Shown here one piece after another: positions 41,584-53,920 of a DNA stretch of 64,000 nt (position 1 is its first letter; the number at the start of each line of letters is the position of its first letter). Under the pieces are notes generated by a model that had not been told where the DNA came from, ran no database searches, and saw only the letters and a program-made list of their open reading frames with translations. Source of the DNA: Podarcis raffonei (lineage: Eukaryota > Chordata > Lepidosauria > Squamata > Lacertidae). The position numbers and the translations under genes are program-made. The stretch is taken from the NCBI RefSeq assembly GCF_027172205.1, contig NC_070614.1, positions 33,470,001-33,534,000 of the forward strand, read 5' to 3'.

Positions 41584-41804
41584 ATGTTTTTGTGGTTCCT
41601 CTTCCTTTTTCTGTGGTTACAACTACCTTCAGCTGAGGGAAAGCAAGAAACTGTTTGTGCTGTGACTGATCCTTTCCAGTTCCCATTTGAGTATAATCAG
41701 AAAGGTGACCAAATCATCGGAGAGATAACATCTCAGCTTGGCTTTGTATTTGATGAGTTATCTTTCAGTGAGCACCCTAAAACCAAGTCGGTTTATGAAC
41801 TTCT
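41584..41804 (+). CDS. V2R-4 exon 1
   Basis: ATG at 41584; signal [17 protein letters not shown], then [13 protein letters not shown] and [13 protein letters not shown]. Non-ATG codons extend the frame 12 bp upstream, but the first ATG lines up with the paralogs. 221 bp, one codon shorter than exon 1 of V2R-2. Confidence 0.92.
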
Positions 41805-44800
41805 GTAAGTAATTCCTCCCCTCCATTGTATGGTCTAGTTCAAATAATATCTCATAAAACGGCACATTCAGAAATGAGTATGTACCTTTAAAAGCATATT
41901 TTTGCAATTGTTTCAATGTGATATTCTTAATTGTTATCATTTTACCCTTTGTCCAGTGGGTGTATGCTGATGCACACAGGCTACATGCAGGAGGTGGCTA
42001 TGTTCCTCATGCAGTAGCACACAATGGGAAATGTGATGTGCTTCCCTCTTGAGCAACCCATGACCCATATTTTGGACACCATGAGGACTGAGCACTGGGA
42101 TTGTTCCACAATCAACAAAGGGAAAATAGATAGATATTGATGCAGACAATACCTGGCTCATGAATGAAACAACCAGGTCCTTGGGCTCATGCCACCTCCT
42201 GGCAATTCATGTGACTACACTCTTTTTTAGGGGAAGACCTACACTCATAATTCACAAAATGAATTAATTTACAAGTATGCCTTGTGACATTTTAGAACAA
42301 TATATGTAATATTATTCTAATAGCGCTAACCAGGTCAGTGTAGATCCAGCCACAGGCTCACAGACCAGCCTTGCACCTCAGCAGGATTCATTGTTCCCCT
42401 CTTTGCCTCATCTGTTTTATGTTCTCCCTCACAATCCTCACAGACATAAACTTACTAAGAGATTGGATATCTGTCTTACATATGCTGTAAACCTTTATTT
42501 AGGGCTATCTCAAAGAAATATCAGCATATACTGTCCTTGGTATTTGCTGTGAAGGAGATAAATGAGAATGCAAAGATCCTCCCAAATGTCACCCTGGGCT
42601 TTCACATCTATGACAGCTATACAAATGCAAGGATGACTCACCAGAACACCTTGAAGCTTCTGTCCACCACAGAAAGGATTTTCCCCAACTTCAAATGCAA
42701 CAAGAAAAAGAATCTGATAGCTGTTATTGGAGGACTTGACTCCAACATTTCCCTTCACATGGCTATTCTCTTAGGCATCTACAAGATCCCACAGGTAGAC
42801 TGAGTGTGTAGTTCATGAAGCGTTTATGACTAAAATACTGATAATCATTCCATACCCTCGGAATATTGTTTCTTTTTTATTCTCTGTCTGAGAGGGGCAT
42901 AGTAAGGTAAAGGTACCCCTGCCCGTACGGGCCAGTCGTGTCCGACTCTAGGGTTGTGCACTCATCTCACTTAAGAGGCCGGGAGCCAGCGCTGTCCGCA
43001 GACACTTCCAGGTCATGTGGCCAGCGTGACGAAGCTGCTCTGGCGAGCCAGCACCAGCGCAGCACACGGAAACGCCGTTTACCTTCCCGCTATAAAGCGG
43101 GACCTATTTATCTACTTGCACTTAGGGGTGCTTTCGAACTGCTAGGTGGGCAGGAGCTGGGACCGAAAGATGGGAGCTCACCCCGCCGCGGGGATTCGAA
43201 CCGCCGACCATATGATCGGCAAGTCCTAGGCACTGAGGTTTTACCCACAGCGCCACCCGCATCCCTGAGAGGGGCATAGAGAAGTATAAAACTAACAGTG
43301 AAACAATAGGCTTTACAAATTTTCAAAAAGCTATCCATGTTGGTGAGAATAATTTACTTTTAACCATTCTCTGCATGATATGCATATAGGACAAGGCACT
43401 ATGCATTGCTTTATATTGAGGTCAGCATGATGTTTGTAAATGTTTTGTTCCTCTTTATGATCTGCAAAGCTGATGCAAGAGTATGCGTAAATCTCCATGT
43501 GGATAATGCATAGCTTTATGTTGTTTAGGTACCACCTCAGTTGCAGTTGGACTATGAAGGGAGTGTGAGAGCAGGGGCGTCTTAGCAATAGAGGCTAGTG
43601 GCATGGGGCACCATGGTGCCAAGTTCTGGAGGGCACCAGGGAGGCGGCGGAGACTGGACACGGCACCTCCCGGCATCAGCTCGCTGCCCTAGTCTGCCTC
43701 TGCCATGCCACGCCGTGCCCGGAGCCTCCTCCCTGCCTAAGGAGCCGCCCTCCAGCTCTGCCAGCAGTGCCGCCCTCGCCCACCTCCGCCATGCCATGCC
43801 GCGCCGCACTAGGAGCCTCTGTCCTGCCCGGAGCCCCCGTCCCGCCGGTGGAGCTACCCTCCAGCTGATGCCCACCCACCCGGAGGGAAACGTGGGGGTG
43901 GGGGGCACCGGAGGGATCCTTGCACCATGGCACCAGATAAGCTTAAGACGGCCCTGTGTGAGAGGTTCTCTTCAGTAACTTTCCTGTACCACACAGGATA
44001 TAAAGATTGCGCATAGCACCAATTTGGGCTTGTTATCTATGATTGTCAAGCATCTGGGCACATAGATGTTCTTAAACCCTGAGATTGGTAATCACAGGCA
44101 TCTCAGAAGTCAAATTAAAGATACAGTGGTACCTTCGGTTACAAACACGTTGGGTTACAAACACTTCGGGTTACAAATTCCGCTAGCCCGGAATTAGTAC
44201 CTCAGGTTACAAACTTTGCCCCAGGATGAGAACGGAAATCGTGCGCTGGCAGTGCAGCAGCAGTGGGAGGCCCCATTAGCAAAAGCATGCCTCAGATTAA
44301 GAATGTTTTCGGGTTAAGAACGGACCTCTAGAACAAATTAAGTTTATAACGTGAGGTACCATTGTATGGGCAGGCAGAAGGTCAAAGCAGAGTCAAAATA
44401 AAACCAGAGCACTGTTTTCATGGTCTACTCACCAATAAGCAGCTTCATAGAAAGTCCAATCTTGATCTCTGCTGTTGAGAGGGAATCTGTATCCCTGGTG
44501 CTGAAAAGGGAACAAGGCTACAAGAGTAGCTCAAGAGCAGGATGGGGAAAAAAATAACCTACAAACAAGGTGGGTTATCCAAAAATTCCTACTTGACCAC
44601 AAAGCAGCCAATAAACAAAACAGAGATGGGGAGGGAGGTCGGGTGGTGCTGACAGAAGAATACCCATTAGCTAGGGCAGCCAGCCCCACCCGCAAGCATG
44701 CATGTGATACAGGAGTATCGTGCATGCTTCCTCTTTAGGTCTTAACAGACTACAAAAATGTCCCCCTGTCTGTTAGCAAGTTGGACAGGGCAGCGGACCA

Positions 44801-46480
44801 TGCCCTCTAGTGTAAGATCACCCTACCCCATCTGTAACAAGTTGACTGCTCCAATCTGCAAAACTGGCACTGTTGTAGGTGTCATACCTGTTTCACATTT
44901 GTAAGCACTTGATCGTTTTGTATGATAGCAACTACACATTAGAACTTCTTTCCTACTGATATCAGGCAGGCACTTTCACTTTTCAATACCTGCTAAAATA
45001 TTTTTCCTTAGACACACCTGCCCAGATATTTAGAATGTTGGTGCATGTTTTCATCTGTTTTTAGTTTATGGTGGTTTAATTTGCTGATGTTAATTCATTT
45101 TGTCAATACTTTTATTGTGTTATCTTTCTTATAAACCACTTTGAATATTTGTGTTTACAATCATGTGATGTATAACTTTTATAAAAACAACAACTAATTT
45201 TTGAATATTAAGTGGTATATTTTGAATAAAATATAAAAATAAAAACCATTTGGAATTAATTCTGAACTGCTGTTTTCCCCTACTCTCAGATTGCCAGTTG
45301 TGTATTAGCTCCAGTGATGAGACTTGGACCCCAGTTCCCTTCTTTCTACCGGATGGTCCCCAATGAAGCATATCAATATAAAGGGATTGTCTACCTACTT
45401 CTGCATTTCCACTGGATTTGGGTAGGGATTGTTGCATCAGGTGATGACAATGGGGAAATTTTTGTGCAAACCTTGATGCCAATGCTTTCCCAACATGGTA
45501 TCTGTACAGCCTTCACTGAAAAAATATTTGCCATATCTCAAACTGCAGAGAACTTGGGTTCATTAGGGCTATTCCGGGCTAAGTCATTTTCTATGACCAT
45601 CTCAAAAATCAAAGTATTGGTTGTATGTGCAGAACCACAGACCACGACAGCTTTAATATGGATGATATATTTCTTTTCATTATTAGAAGGTGCCACTGAA
45701 AAGTCTATGGGTAAAGTGTGGATTATGACCGCCCACTGGGATTTCTCATTAGAAACTATGCACAGGGCTTCAGATATCCAAGTCTTTGATGGTGCCTTGT
45801 CTTTTGTAATATACTCCAAGGAAGTTCTGGGGTTTGCACAATTCCTGCAGAACCTACATCCTGATTCCGACAAAGGAGATGGTTTTATTAGAATCTTCTG
45901 GCAACAGGCATTCAACTGCTTATTTCCTGATTCTAATGAGCAAAGGGAAGAGGCTGATTCTTGTTCTGGACAAGAGAATCTCAAGAGCCTCCCTGGAACT
46001 TTGTTTGAAATGAGCATGACAGGCCAAAGTTACAGCATCTATAATGCAGCCCAGGCCATAGCATATACCTTACACAGGTTAAATCTATTCAGGATAAAAC
46101 ATGGAACAATGGTCAATGGAAGACTAGATCCTCAAAATTTGCAACCTTGGCAGGTGAGATTGGACATTTCAAAGCCACCTTTTTGTCATGACTTTTCTGA
46201 TATTTACAGAGTGCTTCAATAGAACAAAATTGCATAGACCATCCAACTTTCCTAAAGTTATCCTCCTTTTGTTAGCACACACATAAAAGTCTTATCCTGT
46301 TACCATGCCTTGGCACACTGGCTTGTACACAGTCTTGCGCACTGATTATAAGGGAAATTAGCAATAATGTTTAGGGAAGCTTTTAATGTTTGATGCATTA
46401 CAGTCTTTTAATCTTTTTTTTGGAAGCCGCCCAGAGTGGCTGGGGGAAGGCCAGCCAGATGGGCGGGGTATAAATAATAA

Positions 46481-46527
<47 letters not shown>

Positions 46528-49335
46528 CATCATCATCATCATCATTATCATCATTATTATTATTATAACATAATAATTTGTATAAAAGAGAAGATCTGCA
46601 GTAAACTTTAATTTGACCAGTTCTGTAGAAAAACAGAGGTGAGATACAGATGGAGGTGGGAAATTATACTGCTGCTGTTTGAGGAAAGCAGTGGGGTTTA
46701 AGAAATCTGACAGACTGCTGTGGAAACCCAAGCAAGATTGGGTACCTTGTAATGTATGCAAAATGGTTTTGAAAATTAAGACAGTAATCACAGGAAAATA
46801 AAAATAAATAAAGAGCTAATGCCATGGCTGAAGCATTTATTGCCAGCTTTTCCAGGGTGGACAGAAAGAAATGTGAGGAATTTCCAGGGATGGATTCAAA
46901 TTGTCATACAGCTAAGATTAGTGTTATATACCAGGATCCTTGGAGAGACTCAGTGTAAATTAAGAGCATAATAATAATTCTTTATGTATCAATTTTCTAT
47001 ACTGCCCCTTATCCAAGGATCACAGGGAGGTTTATAATATAAAAACACAAAAATAAACAGCATAGTAACAAACAATTGAAATATCCCTCCCACAGTTTTA
47101 AAGGCATAGATTCTCGTGGTTGGAACCAAGAGCCATCTAGCCTAGTGGAGGGCTGATGCTGTACCTATGAGAAGCCAACAAACAGGACTTCAGCAGGACG
47201 TAACAATCTTCCATTTGCTGACCAAGCTGCTGACACTCAACAGCAGCATTCTTGCAATATACAGCCATTGTGAAAAAAAGCCAATGGGAGCCCATAGATT
47301 TATCTGATCATCACCTAAAGCTGTCTATGTTTCTTTCTTTCCATGTTTCTTTGACTATCACCACTGAGTAGGACTCAGAGGATTTTCTGCTAAGACAAAG
47401 TTGGATAGCCAAAATAGGAAAATATGTTTTCCACTTTCATCTTTTTGCAAAACTTATGTTTAATTCTTTCAATTTAGCTTAACCTTTTCCTGAAAAGCAT
47501 CTTGTTTAACAACAGTGTGGGTGATACCGTTTCTTTTGATGAGAATGGTGAATTAGCATCTGGATATGATATTGTAAATTGGGTGATTTTCCCAAATCAC
47601 TCCTTTTTCAAGGTGAAAGTAGGAATGATGGACCCATGGGCATCACCAGGCCAAGAATTTAGAGTGAACGAGAAGGCCATCACATGGCACAGTGCATTTA
47701 ATCAGGTGAGATTACATACCTACATATAAATGTCTACGCTCCACTAGTTCCGAGAAACTTGGGTGCTCATGTATAGAAGCCGCGACCCATAATCCCAGAT
47801 GCTTGTCCTAGTGTATGAAGGGAGGGTGTGGAGCAGAGATCTCTGTTATTACGCATGGAACCAGAAACAGCCCCTTAAATTTCAAAATAAACCCACCATT
47901 CAACAGTCTGTCCATTCCTATTTCCCCAGTGGAAGAAGACCAGTTTTAAACTTGTTGCTAAAGACATCTTAAACATTTAGATTACCATCAAGGGAATGAT
48001 TCATTTGACTCCTAGTTTTGATTTCATACTGATCCCCCCTTCTTCATTTAACAACATTGGGAAATGTTTTCAAACCGGGAATCTATGCATAGCCCTCTTG
48101 AGATCTATGGGACATCCTTGGCTGTTTTCTTTATGAAACAAATTAGTAAAATAATTTACAGGACAAATGAGTCAAAAAAATTCTCTTTTTATGAATAGGC
48201 GCTGCCCCTTGCCAGGTGTAATGACCACTGCCATCCTGGCTACAGCAGAAAAAAGAAAGAGGGAAAGCCATTTTGTTGCTATGATTGTGGTCCATGTCCA
48301 GAAGGGATGATTTCAGACAAAAATGGTAGGAGATGTACTGCCACCATTTTCCATAGCAAGAACTCAGTTCACCAATACATACAGTTTGCACAACTCCAAA
48401 AATTAGTTTAATTTATTTGCTTGTTTATTTCAGACATGATTACTTGCTTCAAGTGCCCAGAAGATCGCTTTCCAAGCAAGGAACAAGATCAATGCATCCC
48501 TAGGCTCCTGAATTTCCTCTCTTTCTCAGAGCCTTTCGGTATCACTTTATCTCTCTTGGCTCTGTCTTTTTCTTTGATCACTGCTTTTGTGCTCAGAGTC
48601 TTCACTAAGTATCAAGACACTCCCATTGTCAAGGCCAACAATCGGGACCTCACCTATGCTCTGCTCATCTGCCTATTGTTCTGCTTCCTCTGCTGCTTCC
48701 TATTCCTTGGCTGGCCTCACACAGTGACCTGCTATTTAAGACAAACAGTTTTTGGAGTCATCTTCACTGTGGCTCTTTCAAGCATATTGGCAAAAACTAT
48801 CACTGTGGTTTTAGCATTTGCAGTCACAAAACCAGGATCCAGGATGTTGAAATGGGTTGGGAAACAAATCTCCCACTTCATTCTCTTTGGTTGCTCCTTT
48901 GTTCAAGTCTGTATTTGTACTGTATGGCTAAGTACTGCTCCTCCCTTCCCAAATTTTGATATGCACTGCCTGGCAGAAGAAATAATAGCAGAATGCAATG
49001 AAGGTTCAGTTTTTATGTTCTACTGTGTTTTGGGGTACTTGGGATTTTTGGCCACGGTCAGCTTCACTGTGGCATTTCTGGCCAGGAAGTTGCCGGACAG
49101 CTTCAATGAGGCCAAGTTCATCACTTTCAGCATGCTGGTGTTTTGTAGCGTTTGGTTGTCCTTTGTGCCCTCTTACCTGAGCACAAAGGGGAAATACATG
49201 GTGGCTGTGGAGATCTTCTCTATCTTGGCCTCCAGTGCTGGGTTGTTGGGTTGCATATTTGCCCCTAAATGCTACATAATTATTCTGAGGCCTAATCTGA
49301 ACACAAAGGACCAGTTAACTTGGAGAAAATATTAA
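41584..49335 (+). CDS. V2R-4: complete type-2 vomeronasal receptor
   Basis: Exons 41584-41804, 42503-42794, 45290-46153, 47478-47705, 48199-48325 and 48434-49335 join to 877 codons plus a stop, in the common phase pattern. Signal peptide about 1-17, flytrap to about 535, linker about 536-593, then seven helices. It is the sister of V2R-6 in the second block copy. Intron 2 (2.5 kb) gained three insertions not found in V2R-6: a SINE, a hAT and a TA-flanked MITE; intron 3 gained a LINE tail with an ATT microsatellite. Exon 6 is the most diverged of the complete genes, with several replacements in helices 2 to 4 ([27 protein letters not shown]). Confidence 0.94.
42503..42794 (+). CDS. V2R-4 exon 2
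   Basis: Acceptor TTATTTAG, donor [47 protein letters not shown], ending KIPQ. Confidence 0.92.
42903..43266 (-). mobile_element. tRNA-derived SINE (Sauria type)
   Basis: On the minus strand it starts AGGGATGCGGGTGGCGCTGT, with a B box GCGGTTCGAATCCC, and ends in a GGGGTACCTTTACCTT-like tail. Flanked by 13-bp duplications GAGAGGGGCATAG (42890-42902 and 43267-43279). V2R-6 intron 2 has one uninterrupted GAGAGGGGCATAG at about 60455, the empty site. The copy is long and little diverged, so the insertion is fairly recent. Confidence 0.9.
43572..43956. mobile_element. Nonautonomous hAT element, GC-rich core
   Basis: Ends CAGGGGCGTCTTA and, inverted, CAGGGCCGTCTTA, one mismatch in 13, flanked by 8-bp TGTGAGAG duplications (43564-43571 and 43957-43964). 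The core is very GC-rich and contains no transposase; reading frames inside it are chance. Not present in V2R-6. Confidence 0.85.
44122..44366. mobile_element. TA-flanked MITE, copy 4
   Basis: Left end TACAGTGGTACCTTCGG, right end GTGAGGTACCATTGTA, with GGTTACAAAC units inside. Same family as 7956-8200, similar in length. The matching place in V2R-6 (near 61352) lacks it, though the flanks there have diverged. Confidence 0.75.
45290..46153 (+). CDS. V2R-4 exon 3 (Venus-flytrap)
   Basis: 288 codons, acceptor ACTCTCAG, donor [61 protein letters not shown]. Confidence 0.92.
46366..46575 (+). mobile_element. LINE 3' tail with ATT/ATC microsatellite
   Basis: GCCGCCCAGAGTGGCTGGGG followed by GATGGGCGGGGTATAAATAA is a common squamate LINE 3' end (CR1/L2 type). 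It passes into ATT units and then ATC units (46482-46565). V2R-6 intron 3 goes straight from TTAGCAA to unrelated flank near 63301, so this insertion is specific to the first copy. Confidence 0.7.
46970..47100. repeat. Old LINE 3'-end scrap in V2R-4 intron 3
   Basis: TATACTGCCCCTTATCCAAG and GGGAGGTTTATAATATAAAA resemble the 3' end of CR1-type LINEs. The same text is at about 63760-63850, so it was present before the duplication. Confidence 0.45.
47478..47705 (+). CDS. V2R-4 exon 4
   Basis: 76 codons, acceptor CAATTTAG, donor [26 protein letters not shown], ending WHSAFNQ. Confidence 0.92.
48199..48325 (+). CDS. V2R-4 exon 5 (cysteine-rich linker)
   Basis: 127 bp, acceptor AATAG, donor GTAGGA. 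Starts [11 protein letters not shown] where the other genes have VLPL, then [13 protein letters not shown]. Confidence 0.9.
48434..49335 (+). CDS. V2R-4 exon 6 (seven-helix core)
   Basis: Acceptor TATTTCAG, stop at 49333-49335. [38 protein letters not shown]. The end of helix 7 reads [10 protein letters not shown], Ala replacing the second Phe of FFPKC. Confidence 0.95.
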
Positions 49336-49462
49336 GAATCTAATCATTTTTAAATTCTATATGATCTTAAAATGGTGGTATTTATTAAAGAAAATAATTA
49401 TACTAAAATATATAACTTACTCCTTTGTTTTTCCAAATATTGTTTACCTCTCACTTAGCCAA

Positions 49463-49532
49463 GGCCTTGATAGCTCAGTTGGTTAGAATGTGGTGCTGAT
49501 AACTCCTTGATTCTATGATTCAGTGCTTTCCT
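49463..49532 (+). pseudogene. tRNA-Ile-like relic
   Basis: TAGCTCAGTTGGTTAGAATG then TGGTGCTGATAAC follows tRNA-Ile through the D arm and anticodon arm, with anticodon GAT. The T arm (ATGATTCAGTGC) no longer has a usable B box and the acceptor stem does not close. It is a dead tRNA copy or the head of an old SINE. Confidence 0.6.
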
Positions 49533-50218
49533 TATTCTCCTGTTTATTTGAGCTTCTGAAATTGTATTTGTCGTGCAAGATTCATCTATAAGGAGAGTAG
49601 AGGTTCCCCCATTGATTAGTCATTTATGTGACTTCCACTGAGGCAAAACATCATTTATCCACTCTACTAGCTATGATAGCTGAATTTTGTAGAAATGTAA
49701 TGGCCTTGTATTGTATTTGCAAACCATGAGGGTAAGAATATGGGACTGCCACATGCCCGAAAATTATTTTGGAAGGGCCTACTTCTGCCATGGTTATAGT
49801 GAATAAAAGTGAACCTGTCAGAAAGTAAATGTACTGTGACACAGGCTTTTCATGTCTTCTGCTGATAACATAACTGGTTTCTGACTGTTCTTTTTGGAGA
49901 AGCTCTTCTCTAGCTGCCCTCCCACCTCCCATTTCCCACATTTTCTGCTGAGCCAGAAACCAGCAGGAGCATCCTAGGTTTGATAATGAAGTTCAGGGGA
50001 TGTGGACAATGAGTATAAAAATCTCAATTCCAAAACAGAGGGACTGAATATGTCATCTTAGAAACATACAATAGAACTAAAATGTCATTTAACCGTGTGC
50101 CAATAAAGTAACCCTAATACTACAACATTCCAGATCAGTGGCCATCGAACCTCTGCATAATATCTTTTGCCCAGGTGGATTTCTTGCACAGGGCAATACT
50201 CTAGAGAGATAATGCTGA

Positions 50219-50340
50219 ACCGTGTAATCATCAAATATTACTGTGATTCATCTTCTACCTGATGAAACTCCTCATGGACTTGTCTGGTGTTAGAAAGACA
50301 ATGACAAACACAGGGTGAAGACTAATACAATATATATACC
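50219..50340 (+). promoter_or_regulatory. Candidate V2R-5 promoter module
   Basis: ACCGTGTAATCATCAAATAT and TGTGATTCATCTTCTACC at 50220-50260, then TATATATACC at 50331-50340, 168 bp before the ATG. Nearly identical to the module of V2R-2, as expected of sister copies. Confidence 0.5.
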
Positions 50341-50507
50341 TATATGTAATCAGATCTGAGAGGAGGTATTTCAGACAGCAATGTTTACCCCAGATTGAAC
50401 TATAGTGGTTTCCCCTCATTAAAAAAATCTGGAGCCACTGAGGGTGAAACTGGATTTTAGACAGAGAAAGGAGAATTCTAGGTGAATATTTGTCCTTCGG
50501 GGAAGCA

Positions 50508-50731
50508 ATGTTCTTGAGACAGCTCTTCCTCTTTCTGTTGCTGCAAACGCCTTCAGCTGAAGTAAAGGAAAACATTGCTGCATGTGCGATAAGTGATCCT
50601 TTTCAGGCTCCATATGAGTATGTTCAGAGAGGAGACCTAATCATTGGAGGGATGATGTCTCAGCTTGCATGTTTAACTGATGAATTACATTTTAGTGAAC
50701 CCCCCAAGATAAAAATTTTAGATCAGCTTAT
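50508..50731 (+). CDS. V2R-5 exon 1
   Basis: ATG at 50508; signal [43 protein letters not shown]. Donor GTAAGT after phase-2 AT. Confidence 0.92.
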
Positions 50732-53700
50732 GTAAGTATACCCCCTGGTACATATACTTGGTTAGAACATATTTATTTGAAAACGTCATGCAAGTTCTGT
50801 TTTGTTCAAAGAGTTTGCATGTGGTTTTTAAAAATACATTTGTTAGCAATGCATAAATAACGTCTATAATGCAGTACATTTTACATAATGTTTTGTGGAC
50901 AAAACATATTTTCCTCCTTTTGATCTTCCTCCAGTGTCCTGCTGTTGTTGCAAGAATGGAGGGAGGGACATTGCCATTTCTCCCAAAGAGCAGGCACACT
51001 CTTTTCTCAGAATTTCTCAACAACCCAGGACCCACCCATTAGGCAGGATTCATATTTCAAGTACCAACATAAAATGGAAATGTAGAAACCCCATCCCCAC
51101 CAAAAAAAGGGAATCACTTTTCTCTTTAGTAGCTCAGGTATTTATCTGAATCTTGAAAAGTACATAAAGCTGAAAAGAAATGGCAAAGACTGTTGCTTTT
51201 CCAAGTACCTAATTCAGCTCTATGCACTTTCAGGGCATGTTGTAGCTATTCTCACCAACCCATAATGAAAGTAAAAAATTTCAAGGAAGGCCAGAGGCTT
51301 TTTGCACATCATGGGAGGACTTCAAGAGCAGTCCTGTATTGGCGACCCAGGTAAAATAGGGTATAACTATGTGCTTCTCCCCACTGCTGTCCCATTCCTG
51401 CACAAGGTCCCTCAATGTTGTGGCTACTCCTCCAGCTGGCAAAAATGATGCACCACCAGCACCTCTTCTTCAACACATACATATATAGCACTATATTATG
51501 CTGATAAACAATTCCTTTAGTTTGTCCCCCTTGTTTTCTGTGATTTTAAAAATGTGTAATATCCAATCATAAAATATATTTTCAGCTATACTGATATCTT
51601 TCTCACAGAAAGATGTATGAAGATGGATTGCAAATCTGTTGTACAAATGATATCAATTTTACTTTAGAACAATATCCAAGAAATACCAGAATGTCCTCTC
51701 CTTGGTCTTTGCTGTGAAGGTGATAAATGAGAACCCTCAGATCCTACCAAACATCAGCCTGGGATTTCACATCTATGACAGCTATGAAAATGCAAGGATA
51801 ACTCACCAAAACACCCTGAATCTTCTCTCTGCCACAGAAAAAATCATTTCCAACTTCAGGTGTGACAGTCAGAAGAATCTGATAGCTGTTATTGGAGGAT
51901 TAAAGCCTGACACCTCTGTTCACATGGCTACTATCTTAGGCATCTATAAGATGCCACAGGTACAGTGAATTCATGGGCCATAAGGCTTTTGCAGCTCTGA
52001 TTCCATATTACCCTCCTTCCATATAATCATGCTTTTATTTCTCCTTAATTATTCTCATTTGCTATCTCCATTTTGTTTTCATTATGCTGTCCAGCTGATT
52101 TCTTTCAGGTGAGTTGCATATTAGCCTGGTAAAAAAATCCACCACAGCCTGATGTGATTTTCTTGCTAAGCATTCCTGCAATCAAATAATTTAAGTCTAC
52201 AGGGATTTGCCTGCTGCAGTTGGGGCAGATAAACCAGAAGATTTGTCCAGGGTATGGTCTGGCCCAGTCTTGTTCAGTGAGTTTCAGCCTAACAGTTTGA
52301 AGATGTTGGCAAGGTGCTTGGACTGGTGTAGCTAACCATCTGTGCTCTTGTCTATGTTCTTTTATTTAATCTGGCAGGGAGAGAAAAATGAATGTTTAAC
52401 TCAGAGTAGACCCTCTGAAATTGATGGACCAAAGCTAGTTGCGTTAATGAATTTCAGTGGTTCTACTGTAAGCAGGATTGTCATAGAATACACACATAGA
52501 GAGACACACGCGAGATATTATGAACAAAATTTAGGAAATGGGTCCAATGGAATAAATAATTACAGTAATGTACAATTTCTGCTCATCATGGTGCAATTTT
52601 CATCGGCCCTTTCCAGATTTCCAGCTGTGTATTAGCTCCAGCAATGAACATTCAATTACAGTTTCCTTCCTTCTACCGGATGGTTCCCAATGAAGTACAT
52701 CAGTATAAAGGAATTGTGCGTCTCCTTCAATATTTCCAGTGGATATGGGTGGGGATTGTTGCCTCAGATAATGGCAACGGAGAGAGGTTCATGCAGACCT
52801 TAATACCAATGCTCTCCAAGCATGGAATCTGTACAGCCTTCAAGGAAAAAACACCATCCGTATCTAATGCACTAGAGAATTTCAGTTCATTAGAACTCAT
52901 CCGGGCCAAGTCCTCTCTGATAGTAACACATGTAAAAGTACTGGTGGCATGTGCAGATACTCAGACTATGACAAGTCTGCTATGGATGACATATTACTTT
53001 TCATTATTTGAAGATGTCACACAAATATCTATGGGCAAAGTGTGGATTTTAACAGCCGAATGGGATTTCTCATTTGAAACAAGGCTTAGAGGTATGGATA
53101 TGCAACTGTTTAATGGTGCCTTGTCTTTTACAATTCACTCAAATGAAGTACTGGGCTTTACAAAATTCCTGCAGAACCTACATCCTAACTCTGCCAAAGG
53201 AGATGGTTTTATCAGGAACTTCTGGCAACAGGCTTTCAACTGCTTATTTTCTGATTCAAATGAGCCAATGGACAATACTGATACCTGCACTGGACAAGAG
53301 AAACTGGAGAGCCTCCCTGGTGCTCTTTTTGAAATGAGCATGACAAGTCACAGTTACAGCATCTATAATGCAGTCCAGACCATAGCACACAGTTTACATA
53401 GTATATACTCATTCAGGCCAAAACACGGAGTAGAAAGAAAGAGACTTAATCATCAAAATCTGCAGCCCTGGCAGGTAAGATCCCACATTCTCAACAAATT
53501 TGTTTCATGTCTAATGATAAATGACATTCAAGTTTATGTTTTTTGCTGTAATCCAGATTCCTAAATATTTAATTTGGTTTGTTATCGTTATTTTATTTTG
53601 TAACTCTAATTTTTCTTATCATTCATCTTTTTCCTAAACTCTCCCAAATGGTGAAAAGGCATGAAACTGCTTATAATGGAAAACACAACACTTTCAGTTC

Positions 53701-53870
53701 AGTTATCATTGCTTTAAAACAGGCAGCCCCAAATTCGGCCCTCCAGATGTTTTGGGACTACAACTCCCTTCATCCCTAGCTAACGGGACCAGTGGTCAGG
53801 GATGATAGGAATTATAGTCTCAAAACATCTAGAGAGCTGAGTTTGGGGATGCCTGCTTCAAAAGAAGGAA

Positions 53871-53920
<50 letters not shown>

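Noticed and set aside
43598-43978. Proline/alanine-rich proteins on both strands in V2R-4 intron 2
   Set aside because: GC-rich core of a hAT element bounded by inverted repeats and 8-bp duplications.
49463-49532. Working tRNA-Ile gene
   Set aside because: D and anticodon arms fit, but the B box and acceptor stem are degenerate.
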